From: Eutreptiella sp. 'Long Island Sound 2002'
Taxonomy: Eukaryota > Euglenozoa > Euglenophyceae > Eutreptiales > Eutreptiaceae
DNA length: 64,000 nt
Reading direction: 5' to 3'
Assembly (NCBI GenBank): GCA_964036045.1
Contig: OZ038385.1
Coordinates: 38,702,590 to 38,766,589 of the forward strand
The stretch's first letter is position 1, and each line of letters begins with the position of its first letter. A program made the translations under genes and the position numbers. The notes beneath the pieces are model-generated. The model saw only the letters and a program-made list of their open reading frames with translations. It searched no databases and was not told the DNA's origin. Of the stretch, positions 1 through 10,771 are shown one piece after another.

Positions 1-47
1 TCTGCCCCCCCCCCCCCCCTATGGGCCCTTGCTAGTGAGGCCGCCAA

Positions 48-293
48 GCCCATATAGCCCGAGCCATGGCCCCCCCAAAAGCCCCGAAATTGCTGTTGTG
101 TAGGCTGTTTAGTGACACCTACAAGATTTCCGAAATTCGCCTTTTTCCGAAACCCTTCTGTCGCCCCTGGGATGGGTTTGGGTGATCATTTGGTGACAAT
201 ACGGGTACTTGAGCACCCATGGGGACCCATGTAGTGGCCATTGGGCCCATATAGCCCGAGCCATGGGCCCCCCAAAAGCTTCAAAATTGCTGT
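48..293. repeat. Imperfect direct repeat, two ~47-bp copies 197 bp apart
   Basis: The copies at about 48-94 and 245-293 both read through GCCCATATAGCCCGAGCCAT and continue into CCCCCCAAAAG and AAATTGCTGTT. The ~197-bp spacing is close to the ~186-bp period of the adjacent array, so this is probably the more diverged left edge of the same satellite. The window opens in a long C homopolymer (about 5-19). Confidence 0.6.
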
Positions 294-340
294 TTGTAGG
301 TGGTTTCATGGCCTTTGGTGTGTGCACAAACTTTTTAAGC

Positions 341-780
341 AGTTTTCCACCCTCTACAGGTCAAAAATGGAAAATTTTTGCAAATCATTTTTTTGATATT
401 GTGACCACTTACAATGATGAAATATGCTATGTAAAGCATGTTTTAGCCCCCTTTTCTGTGGTTTTCACCTTATTTGGGTGTGGGGGGGGGGGGCTACCAA
501 GGGGTCTAGGGCACAACCCGCTTGTGCAGTTTTCCCGCCTCGGCAGCTCAAAAATGGAAATTTCCGAAACTGATTTTTTTGATATTATGACCATCCAAAA
601 TGATCAAATATCCTATGTAAAGCATGTTTTAGCCCCTGTTTATGTGTTTTTCACACTATTTGGGTGTGGGGGCGGGGGGCTCCCAAGGGGTCTAGGGCAC
701 AACTTGCTTATGCAGTTTTCCCGCCTCAGCAGCTCAAGAATGGTTGTCCCTCTCCCCTCTTCGAGGTGCCTTGCCGAAGG
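341..780. repeat. ~186-bp tandem repeat (two full copies plus partial)
   Basis: Unit starts are at about 341, 528 and 714, each beginning AGTTTTCC. Each unit carries the same landmarks in the same order: CAAAAATGG, then TTTTTTTGATATT, then ATGTAAAGCATGTTTTAGCC, then a G-run, then CAAGGGGTCTAGGGCACAAC. An open frame of 263 codons runs through the array. The first and second copies are read in different frames relative to the repeat, so the frame is open by chance and not evidence for a protein. Confidence 0.75.
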
Positions 781-795
781 CAATATAATTTTCCA

Positions 796-3629
796 GTGCT
801 CAAACTCCCAATGTGCCTCGCACAGCATTGGGCACCCACCCCCTATCTCAACCGCAAGGTCCTGGCCCAGTGTTCCTGGCCCAATGTTCCGACCCATGGG
901 CCTTAGACGAAGCGACGGTCACCCACCCAGCAAAGTGTTTCGACAATTTGCCCCATGTAGGTATGTATGGCAAACTCACGAGCATATTGTCTGGCCATGA
1001 GGGTTGTGGCAAAGTCACGAGCATATTATCTGGCATCCAATCTGGGTCTTAGCCCCAAGGTTTCACCCAAAGTGCCCTAACAAATTGTACAACGCTGGGC
1101 TTGGCAAAGTGCGGAGACCAATTGCTAGCACTCAGCGCTACAAAGTGCTTGGCGTATAGTTGTGTATCTCGCCCCTAAGGTCCCCCTCCACGGCAAATTG
1201 GTCGGCATTTGGACTAGCCGGGTGCACATGGTATTGCCTGTCATCAAGATCTAATAGCTACAACTCTACTCGGCCCCAGATAACATATGTCCCAAAAGAT
1301 TGCGATTGACATTGGGGGCGCCCTTAACGCAGTGCGGGCGCAGTGCAACTATTTGGGCGTTTAGCCGTAATGAAGACCCATACTTTGTGATACTAGGGGC
1401 ATCATTGTTGCCCCTAGCATAGGTTTTGATGCTTCTTCCACATAGGGGATATGGCATTTTTGGATTTTCACCCACTCTCACCCATTTCCACCCCTTTTTA
1501 CATTTTTTTTTTGCTCATCTTCACCATGGACTCCCACACTTTGGTGCGGGCCCTTGAGTTGGGGTGATGGACTCCCATGCTTTGGCGTGGCCCGTCGAGT
1601 TGACGTGACGGACTGCCCGGTTTTTGCTTGACCACAGTCCAATGCCCTATGCGAGGCCGCATCCGTGGTGATGAGGAAGTGTCGTTGTACCACAAGTTGA
1701 AAACAGAGGTTGATAAGGGATTCACGGTAGGGAATCGCCAGATTTCCCATGCATGTCCATATCCGATTTCAGAATTTTTTTATATTTGGGTGGTCACTGC
1801 CCGCCCGCCCGCCCTATATGACGAGACACACTCACGGACACTCACACAATACTGAACCCACAACCCACCAGCGGCCAGTGATGGAGCACGTGCTTGAGTT
1901 TGTGTTGTGCTTGTGAGACACCAGAACCGGGAAGGTACCCCTCAAGGTCCCCTCCAGTCCAGTTTGGGTTGCCTAATTCTAAGGGTGTTTCCAAGGGGCG
2001 TGCCTGTGGGCTCCTCAGGGGGAACATAGTCTAAAAGTAGCGCGCAGTTCCTGATGGTTAGTTGCTCTTTGGTTTTGATACAGTCGTGACTTCGCATTTT
2101 TTCTAGGTGTTGACCCTCTGTGGTCGTGGCAGGCCCCACCACCTGCATGGAGTGTACAGTACATCCGGGTTCTGCGGCCCCATTGGGCTCTCCCTCTGTG
2201 GAGAACTGCCTCACCCGCATCCAACCCAGTGGCTAAGCTGACTTTGTTGTACATACCTCTACACTGTCTGCCTTGATGGCTGAACTCACCAGTGTCGGAA
2301 CAAAAAAGAATAGTCTAAAAGTAGCGCGCAGTGTGCGTGCAGTGCGTGCACAGTGCAAGGATCCCCCCATTGCGTCCAGTATCTTCTGACAGTTCATCGG
2401 ATGTGGCTTGGAATTCGGCATCCAAGGTCGGCAACACATGTGGAGTACCGTCCTTGGCAATCCACCTACAACTGCAATGAACTACCAAATGGTAACATGC
2501 TCGTTTGCAATTTCCATGGCAAAGGTTCCCACCTCGAGGGCCCCATGTTAGAAGCTTTTTTTCTTCTCGTTGTCCCGTGATAGGGCAAGGCGACGGGTCG
2601 AATGTGCTCGCCAGAAACACCGGCATACTCCCAAGGCCTAATGCATTGTATCAATCACCCATGCAATAGAGCAAAGCCATTGAGATTTGGTGCCAGCTTG
2701 TTTGACTGCGACGGGTCAACAATGAAACATCCTTACACACTTAATTGCGGATTGTAATGGACGGAGTGAAATTCAATAAATTCCAAGCATTGTGACGTCT
2801 GTGACGTCTGCTCTATTAGTGTCTACCGTTGACAGATTTTGCTATGGCATGGAGGCTATGAAGTTGTTGTGCACCTTAATCTTCATAGCTTGGTGATGTA
2901 CACTCCTAATCATTAAAGCATGGCGTGATGGCATGCTTTTTGTTGTGTCGACCTAACTACCCTCGATCTGCAATTCTGGGGCTTGCATGGCCTGCGGGCT
3001 TATTCTTGGGTATTTTCGTGCCCCAAGCCCAGTACACCGTAGCTTCCATTCCTCCTCCCATTTGGAGCCGTGAGATGGTTCATGTTGTGTATTTTGAGTT
3101 CTTCCCTCACAAGGGATCCAAGTTTTCATGGCTTGCCGGATGATTTTTGTTTTTGTTGATTGGCTCAGTTTCGGAGCCCGCCCATTTTCTCTCGGTGGCA
3201 ACGTTTTGTCCTTTTCCACTTTTTTTTTCTTTACGCTACACACTTGGATCCTGTGGTGTGTTAGCTTGCACCGTACCCTGTTGTGTCCTCTTCTGAGGGA
3301 ATGGGCTAACCTCTCACGCATGGTCTCTCATTTCTATCACGCAGTTGCTCTTCCGTGTGACGAGTTTCCATTCAATGTGTGTGCACTCCCTCTAAGCAAC
3401 CAGTGTCTTTCGCCTCCCCCTATCAACCCAACACCTCAACACATGCTTCCTTCACCCATTTACCCCGGTGTTAAGGAAACCATAGTGTGAACGAACATTC
3501 TTGGCGGGGTTTCTCAGTACAGTACAGAGACCCCGTGGCGGCTGAGGTGATGTAGCCCCGTTGATTGCTGCGCACATTTGGGAATGCGAGAAGCCTAGGC
3601 TTATTGTCATGCACCTATCGCTCCCCCTT
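796..3629. other. No supported gene; one 23-nt direct repeat
   Basis: I see no ORF with recognisable protein features here. The only structure I can support is a 23-nt perfect direct repeat at 2026-2048 and 2310-2332 (core AGTCTAAAAGTAGCGCGCAG), 284 bp apart. CCCGCCCGCCCGCCC at about 1800 is a simple C-rich stretch. Confidence 0.5.
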
Positions 3630-4037
3630 TAGCGACACTAGGAAGGTAGGGGTTATGTGGCCACAATGATTGCTCCCCACTTCGGCTACCCCAGCAGGGT
3701 AGGCGTTATGGAGCCACATTTATTGCTCTGCCCTTTAGGGAATCACCTCGAAGAGGAGTTGTTAGATCAAGCGAAGGCACGGGTGTCGTATACCCCCCCT
3801 TTTGGGGGGTCATTTGCGTAGCATACCCCAAGGCATGATGTTTGATGTCCAACCCCTTGTAAACTCATTATTTTGTCCAATGAGACAATCCCCCAATGTA
3901 TTTTTCGATTTTGAGGCCTCTATCCCCTGAAACCGGATGACCCCCTTTTTTTGGGGGCGGGGTTGCCGGGGGGGGGGGGTCAAAAGTTTTTCATTAGAAG
4001 GCTTCAAGCAGTGGGGAGAACGGAGATCATCAGAAGA

Positions 4038-4215
4038 AGCACTTTTCGAATGGTAACACAGCCGGCCGCTGATGGGCGGCTCCGCGGTTCGATTCCCGGT
4101 TGGCATCTTTTTTGACGCGGAAGGGAGTTGTACCACCGGGAATGGAACCGCCGACTTTCCAGTCCGGCGGCGTTACCATTCAACTGTGGCTTGCTCTGAC
4201 AGCCTCTATCCTCCC
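4038..4215. other. Head-to-head pair of tRNA-like sequences (inverted repeat)
   Basis: On the plus strand GAATGGTAACACAGCC (D-arm/A-box-like) is followed by a short GCCGC...GCGGC hairpin and by GGTTCGATTCCCGG (T-arm/B-box), then a CTTTTTT tract. On the minus strand the same order is seen from about 4210 back to 4125: GAATGGTAAC, GCCGG...TCGGC, GGTTCCATTCCCGG. The two arms form an imperfect inverted repeat around the T-tract. The anticodon loops are not 7 nt (about 6 and 9) and I cannot pair a 7-bp acceptor stem, so neither is a convincing functional tRNA. Most likely they are tRNA-derived relics (SINE-like or tRNA pseudogenes). Confidence 0.4.
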
Positions 4216-4264
4216 CAGTGCATGAAGCCAAGCCTGCCACTTTCAAGAACCCGAAGCTAGGTGT

Positions 4265-4320
4265 TTATGTCTGACTGACTGCTTGCCTGACTACCTGACT
4301 GATTGGCTGACCGTCAGCCT
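4265..4320. repeat. Degenerate CTGA-type microsatellite
   Basis: A run of imperfect CTGACTGACTG / CCTGACTACCTGACTGATT units lies just downstream of the tRNA-like pair. Confidence 0.6.
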
Positions 4321-7300
4321 CTCTTCGAGGTGCATTCCCTGATAACACCGAAGTTATGTAGCCATCAATGTGGCTTGGTGTGCTCACTGTTCTCGAGGTG
4401 CCCAAAATGGCGATCAATCAATGTGGCAACATAACCCCTGTCTTCTCAAGCTGTCCAAAGTGGGGAGCAATTCGTGTGCGATAGTAAGCAGCGACTTCTT
4501 GGTGTTCTCAAAGTGGGGAGCAATCAATGTGGCAACATAAACCCTGCCTTCCCGGAGCCACATTGATTGTTCCCCACTTCCGGGACTCCGCCAAGCTAGC
4601 TCTTTAGAGGGTCCCAAATAGGGAAGCAATTAAGCCGACTGCATAAGCCCTTGCTATTCAAGGTCCCGAACTCAGCAACAATGAGAACAAAGGGGTTACG
4701 TAGCCACATTAATTGCTCCCCACTTTGGGGAGCCTGCGAAGGTAGAGGTGATGAAGGCAGGGGTTTTGTAGCCACATTCATTGCTCCCCATTTTTAGGAC
4801 CCCTAGAGGGGTGAGCTGCCTTTGACCCCGAGAAGTGTGGGCTATTGTCGTGCATTGATTGCTCCCCACTTTGGGCCCACCGAGATGGTCGGGATTATCT
4901 AGCCAGATCCATTGCTCACCACTTTGGGGACCCCTAGAAGGGTGAGATGCCTTAGCCACATTGATTTCTCCCACTTTCGGGACCCGGAGAAGGAAGGGAC
5001 TAGGTGGCCATATTCCTTGCTCCCCACTCTGTGCACTCTCGGAAATCAATGATTAAGTGGCCACATCGATTGCACCGCATTTTGGGGACTCCGAAAAGGG
5101 GTCGTGTACCCACATTAATTGCTTTCCTTTTGTGAGACTGTGAGCAAGCAATTGTTACGTGGCCAAGTTGATTGCTCTCCACTATGGGGATCCCGCAAAG
5201 GTAGGAGTTTTGTGGCCATATTTACTGCTCCGGACTTTGGGGACTCCGCAAAGGAAGGGAATATAGAGTCACATTCATTGCTCCCCAGTTTGGGGAACCG
5301 CAGAAGGCAAGGGTTATAAAGCTACGTTGATTGCTCTCTCGTTGGTGCCCCTGCGAAGGCAAGGCTAATGGACACACATTGATCACTCCCCGGTCTAGGA
5401 ACCCCAAGAAGGCGGCATTCATGTAGCCACATTGATTGCTGTGCACTTTCGGGAATTTGTGAAGGCTTGGTTGTGTAGCCATGTTGATTCCTCAACACTC
5501 TTGTGATCCTAAGCAGGCAGAGCAGATTTAGCGGTAGTGATTGCTTCACACTTCGGGGATTCTCCCAAGGCAGGGTTATGTAGCCACATTGATGGTTACC
5601 CCCTTTGGGGAACCAAGAATCTAGGGAATCTAGAGCCACATTGATTGCTCCCCACGTTAGGAACCCCATAAGGCAGGGGTTATGCAGCCACATTGGTTGC
5701 TCTCCCATTGGCGCCCCCGACAAGGCAGGCGTTACAGTGTTGTACTCACATTGATTGCTCCCTAGTTTGCGAACCCCGAGGAGGCAGCGGTATGTAGCCA
5801 CAGTTATTGCTGCCCACTTTGGAGAAATTGCGAAGGCAACGTTGTCCAGCCACCCTGATGGCTCAATGGCCTTATGACCCGAAGGAAGCAGAGTTGTTTT
5901 TGCAAGATGTATTGTTCCCCACTTTAGGGACCCAAGAAGGTTGGGGGTTCTCTAGCCACTTTCATTGCTCCCCATTTTGGGCCCCCCACAACGCAAGCGG
6001 TGAAACCACTACATTGACCCCTACCCACTTTGTGGACCCGAGAAGGCAGGGGTTATTGATTGTTCCCCACTTTGGAGACTGAGCCAAGGCACAAGTTATG
6101 TCTCCACATTGATCGCCAACCCCTTTGTGGGACGGTTGGAGACAAAGTTCTACTAGGTAGCCACCTTGACCGCTCCATGGGGTCGGCGTGTGGACAGCCA
6201 CACGGCCGACCCGGCACGTAGAGGCATTAGAATCCCCAACGTTGTTGCCCCAGGGGCAGGCAATGGCCGACCCGGATATGTCCGATATCGGGTTGCACGG
6301 CAGACACTTTCACAAGCAAAAACAGCAAGCACAATGCCATCAGAATGAGCTAATGTATTGCAACCATGCTTGTGCCTGTACATGACTTGGGAAACCACCA
6401 TTGTTTCCAGTGCCAATATCCACACTCGTCCCGTGTGTGTGGATCAAAAATTCCAAACCATGGCATTTGAAAATCCCTGGTGGACAACAACAATAGATAC
6501 AAACCCTTGCATAGCGTTCTGTCAGGTTCTTCATATCCTTCGCACATCTTCCTGCTGTTCCTGTCATCGTTCCTTCGTTCGTGGCGAGACTGACTGCAGC
6601 ATTCGCGACGTCCTGGATGCCGAAAAGAAAAAGAATGTCTGCAAGCAGGGAAAATACAGCGGCTGGAGGGTGTGTGTGTGTGTGTGGGGTGGGGTGGGGG
6701 GTCCCAAGGTGGGGGCGCCTACACGCGATCCACTACTACCACATGCATACCTCCAGGGGGATGTGTGTCTCGGGCGGGTTTGGGGAATGGTGGCTCTAGT
6801 GGAGCACGGGCTAAAGATGGGTAGGCGTGCCCACAGTGGTTGTGGTGATCTTCACTTCACTACCCAGAGAAGGCATGCTTTTGTTAGCCACCTTGCCACA
6901 TGTATTGATCACCACGCTGAGGACCCCTGGAGGGTAGCGTTCGTGCAGCTCCATTAATTGCTCACCACGCTAGGGACCCCGAGAACGGAGGGGTTATGTA
7001 GCCTCATTGGTTGCTCTCACGTTGGGGCCGACGATTGGGGCGCGCGAGAAGGCATTGGTGTCGTAGCTGCGGGGGGGGGGGGGGGCGGGGGGGGGTCCTT
7101 GTATGCGACACCCCAAGCCCCCCCTCCCGCTCCCCCCGGGGTGTTGAGAGATAGTGGTGTCGGGGCCATGACTCCAACGGCGCTGAATTTTTTTGTGCAT
7201 GCTTAGCTTTCCCCCAACCATCGATGTTTTGAGTGCCATATTTGCAAGACGAGGCGCTAAACAAATGTCGTTTGTTGCCCCCCCCCAACACACCCTCTAG

Positions 7301-9346
7301 ACGACCCCCCCCCCCAAGTGCCCCCCCGCCCCAAAGTTTTGGCGGGGGGGGAACATTCAGTCATTTGTTACCGACCATTGATCCCCCAAAGTTTTGACAT
7401 GTAGCTGGGCGGGGGGGAGGTGTCGCATGCCGAGCGGTTGTAGTCGCCCCCCCCCCTCCCCCCCCCGTAGTTGTAGCCGTATTGATTGCGGCCCGGTTTC
7501 GGGAGCCGGAGAAGGCGGGGGTTATGTGGCCACATTAATTGCTCTCCACTTTGGGGACTGTACGAAGACGGGTTCTTTGTCCCCACGTTGATTGGTCACC
7601 ACATTGGGGAGCCCGAGTCATGCAGCCACATGGATTGCTCACCACGCTGGGTACCCCTAGAAAGCATCGGTTCTGTAGACACATTGAGTCCTCCCACATT
7701 GACGCCTGCAAGAAGGCACAGATTTTGTAGCCACATTGATTGCTCCCCGCTCTAGGATCTCAAGAAGGCGGAGGTTATGCAGCCACACTGATTGCTCACC
7801 ACGTTGGGGACTTTGTGAAGACAATGGTTTTCTAGCCGTATGATTGCTCGCCGCTTTGGGGACCTTGATAAAGGAACGGTCATGTAGCTGCATTGATTGC
7901 TCATCATGTTGGCGACATTGAGTAGGCATGGGTTAAGGGACAACATTGATGGCGCACCATGTTTAGGACCCGGAGAAGGCAGGGTCTATGCAGCCACATT
8001 GATTGCTATCACATGGGGCCCTCGGAGAAGGTATTGGTTTTGTAGCAGTTTTGATTCCTCCCCGCTTTGGGGACCCCGAGAAGGCAGCGGCTAGCATGAC
8101 ACATTGATTGCTCTCCACTTTTCGGAATATGTGGAGGTAAGGTTTTGTAGCCGCATTGATTGTCCAACAATTTGGTGACAATGGGAAAGGAGACCTCATT
8201 TAGCCACATTCATTGACCCTAGCTGTCGGGACCCGGACAAGGCAGTGTTTATGTAGCCACTTTGATTGCTCCACTCTTTGGGGAGACCGAGAAGGCAATC
8301 ATTATGTAGCCACTCTGAGTTGTCCACACTTTGGGGAGCTCGCAAATGCAGCAGCTATCTAGCCGGCGTTTTGGTCCCAATTTTGGAGACCCTAAGAAGG
8401 GCGATCTGACTTAGCCACTTTGAATGCTCCCCACCCTAGGGACCGTGTCAAGGAAAAGACTATGTAGCCCTATTGCTTGCTTCCCACTTTGGGGATCGTT
8501 CGAAATCATTGTGACGTAGCTCCATTCATTGTGTCCCCTTTCAGAGACTGGGCCGTGGTCATGTAGCCACATTGATTGCCCGACCCATTGGGGACCCCGA
8601 CAAGGCAGGGGTTATGTAGCCCAATTGATTGCTCTCTCATCAGGCCCGTTGTGAATGCGGTGGTTATGTAGCCGTATTTGATTGCTCACCACGCTAGGGG
8701 CTCGCAGAAGGCTGCGGTTAGGTGCCCACATTGATTGCTCACCACGTTGGGCCCCTCGACAAGGCAAAGGTTGTCTCAGCCACGCTGATTGCTCTCACAT
8801 AGGTGCCCGCAAAAAGGCAATGGTTTTGTACAGCGTAGTGATTGCTCCGTGCGTTGGGGATCTCAAGAAGGATGGGCATCGGTAGCCACATGGATTGCCG
8901 TGCATTTTGCGGACTATACGAAGACATGGAATGTGTAGCCCCATCCATTGCTCACCATGTCAGGGGCTGTACAAAGGCAGGGCTTATGTAGCCAAAGCCA
9001 TTACCCTCACCTTGGACCCGCGACAAGGCAGTGGTTATGTAGCCATATGGATTCCTCCCCACTTTGGCTTATATAGCCTTCTTGAGGTCCCCACGTTAGG
9101 GAGCCCTAGAAGGCAAGGTTTAATTGGGCTGCTGGAGAAGGCACGGGTTATGCAGGTTTTTGCAAGGGTGTAGCTATGTAGCCGCATTGATTGCTTCCCT
9201 TTTTGCGGACTCTACGAAGTCATGTGTTGTCTAGGCTACTTGAATGCTATCCCAAATGGGGACCCCCAAAAGGTGAAGGTTCTGTAGCCACATTGATCCA
9301 CATTGAAAGGGAGCCTCCTCGCCAGGGGGCTCCTTAAGGGACGAGA

Positions 9347-9370
9347 TTTTTTTTTTGTTAAGGACCCCCC
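9347..9370. repeat. Left copy of a ~21-nt T-rich direct repeat
   Basis: A T-run followed by GTTAAGGACCCCCC is present here and again at about 11046-11069. The two copies bracket the 85-bp array and the SAP-domain ORF. They may be a long target-site duplication or simply a dispersed repeat; neither a poly(A) tail nor terminal inverted repeats were found to decide. Confidence 0.45.
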
Positions 9371-9490
9371 TTAAGGACCGCCCCTAGAGGCCTTTTTGCC
9401 CCGGTCGAACGTGGGCCATGTATATCCCCCCTTTTTGGGGATCGCCGAGAAAGCACGAGTTACGTAGCAATTCCGCCGTCTTTTGGGCGC

Positions 9491-10045
9491 CACTTCTGAT
9501 TTTGCCCCCCGCTCTGAAGCGGTGGGGATCCCCGAGGCGGCAGGGGTTACGTAGCCACCTTGCCCACAAGTGGACCACTTCTGATTTTGTCTCCCGCTTT
9601 GAAGCGGCGGGGATCCCCGAGGCGGCAGGGGTTACGTAGCCACCTTGCCCACAAGTGGGCCACTTCTGATTTTGCCCCCCGCTCTGAAGCGGTGGGGATC
9701 CCCGAGGCGGCAGGGGTTACGTAGCCACCTTGCCCACGAGTGGGCCACTTCTGATCTTGCCCCCCCGCTCTGAAGCGGAGGGGATCCCCGAGGCGGCAGC
9801 GGTTACGTAGCCACCTCGCCCACAAGTGGGCCACTTCTGATATTGCCCCCCCGCTCTGAAGCGGAGGGCATCCCCGAGGCGGCAGGGGTTACGTAACCAC
9901 CTCGCCCACAAGTGGGCCACTTCTGATTTTGCCCCGAGCTCTGAAGCGGAGGGGATCCCCGAGGCGGCAGGGGTTACGTAGCCACCTTGCCCACAAGTGG
10001 GCCAATTCTGATTTTGCCCCGCGCTCTGAACCGGAGGGGATCCCC
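9491..10045. repeat. 85/86-bp tandem array, about 6.5 copies, well conserved
   Basis: Copies start at 9491, 9576, 9661, 9746, 9832, 9918 and 10003. The landmarks are CACTTCTGATTTTGCCCC, CTCTGAAGCGG, GGATCCCCGAGGCGGCAGGG, GTTACGTAGCCACC and a perfect hairpin GCCCACAAGTGGGC. The parts GTTACGTAGCCACC and CCCCGAGGCGGCAGGGG match the ends of the 53-bp unit of the neighbouring array. This unit is therefore best read as a derivative carrying ~30 bp of extra sequence, amplified recently (copies are far more alike than in the older array). Confidence 0.9.
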
Positions 10046-10771
10046 TGCGAAGGGAAAGGTCAAAGTGTGGTACGATGCACTAGATGATTGGGTTGAGGCA
10101 AGCTCGTGTTCGTGTGAGAGAGTGTTTAGCTACGTGACGGCCACGGACTTTTGCCAAAGCACGGAACGCATGTGTGAGACGCTGTGGGTAAGGTGCAATG
10201 GGGAGGCACCAGAGGATTGGGGGCCGTTTGAGGTTTTTGATGATTTGCGCAAGACCCCTTTCCGCCCGCGCAAACGGAAGCAAGGGCATGCGGTTGAGGT
10301 GGAAGATGGTGGTTTGCTTGGGTTTGTTGCTTTCAAGGATTTGCCCATTTCTTTGGAAGAGGATGGTCAGGCAGAGGTTCAGTTGGACATTCAAGATTCG
10401 TGGGTTGTCCCCAAGAGGGCAACACGTCACGATGACATTGGCGATGTGTATGGAGTTGGGTTGGAGGGTGAGGGCGAAGATAGTGAGGACGAGGATTTGG
10501 AGCAGCCAGGTGAAGTTGCCGGTAGCTCCTCTTCTGACCTTCATAACCCATCAGCTGTCCCCTCTACCTCTTCTAATCTGCCGCGCAGTTGGTGTTTGTG
10601 TATGATGTGGATGAGGCGGTGTTGAAGGCAACGGAGAGGGGGAAATTGCATGAGTGGACTAAAATTGAGTTAGAGGCCATTTCTAGGAAGCATGGTTTGA
10701 GTGTTAGTGGGGGGAAGGGTGAGCTTATGGAGCGTGTCAGGGTGCACTTCCAGAGGTTTTACAAGTTGTAG
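10046..10771 (+). CDS. Uncharacterised protein fragment ending in a SAP domain
   Basis: Coding-like sequence starts directly where the 85-bp array stops (KVKVWYDALDDWVEA...). It continues through an acidic segment (GEDSEDEDLEQPGE) and a Ser-rich linker to about 10588, then shifts frame. In the second frame about 60 residues end at 10771. These contain a good SAP motif: LHEWTKIELEAISRKHGL, a short SVSGGK turn, then ELMERVRVHF. SAP domains are helix-extended-loop-helix DNA/chromatin-binding modules. The frame change near 10580-10600 is either an intron (a pyrimidine-rich stretch ending in CGCAG precedes it) or an indel; simple donor/acceptor choices I tried did not restore phase. The N-terminus appears lost or replaced by the array. 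I do not recognise the upstream ~150 residues. A transposon-encoded protein is possible. Confidence 0.5.

Larger units (their letters stand above)
3630..9300. repeat. Large degenerate array of a ~53-bp palindrome-bearing repeat
   Basis: The unit combines TATGTAGCCACATTGATTGC, then TCCCCACTTTGGGGA, then CCCCGAGAAGGCAGG, and recurs mostly every 52-54 bp (for example 7728, 7780, 7834, 7886, 7940, 7991, 8042, 8097, 8149). Copies are highly diverged but stay head-to-tail on one strand. The block is interrupted at about 3.80-4.36 kb (tRNA-like pair), 6.18-6.84 kb (unrelated sequence) and 7.06-7.48 kb (G/C homopolymers). Minus-strand frames through it produce repetitive peptides (GAINVAT, SGEQSMWLHN) that are translation of repeat, not genes. 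Each unit contains a 5-bp inverted repeat around CCCCACTTTGGGG. I do not recognise the family. Confidence 0.85.

Noticed and set aside
209-1000. 263-codon plus-strand open frame
   Set aside because: It is open because a ~186-bp repeat is translated; the first two repeat copies are in different frames and no motif is present.
4038-4112. Functional tRNA gene
   Set aside because: D- and T-arm-like sequences are present, but the anticodon loop is not 7 nt and no acceptor stem pairs.
5322-5801. 159-codon minus-strand frame with MWLHN/GAINVAT-type repeats
   Set aside because: Translation of the 53-bp repeat array; same peptides appear wherever the repeat occurs.
7728-8180. CRISPR-like array (regular ~53-bp spacing)
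   Set aside because: Repeats are degenerate along the whole unit with no conserved repeat/variable spacer division, and the context is eukaryotic.
10522-10588. 67-bp intron (GTAGCT...CGCAG) in the SAP-domain ORF
   Set aside because: Splice-like ends and a pyrimidine tract are present, but joining the exons gives the wrong phase for the SAP-domain frame.
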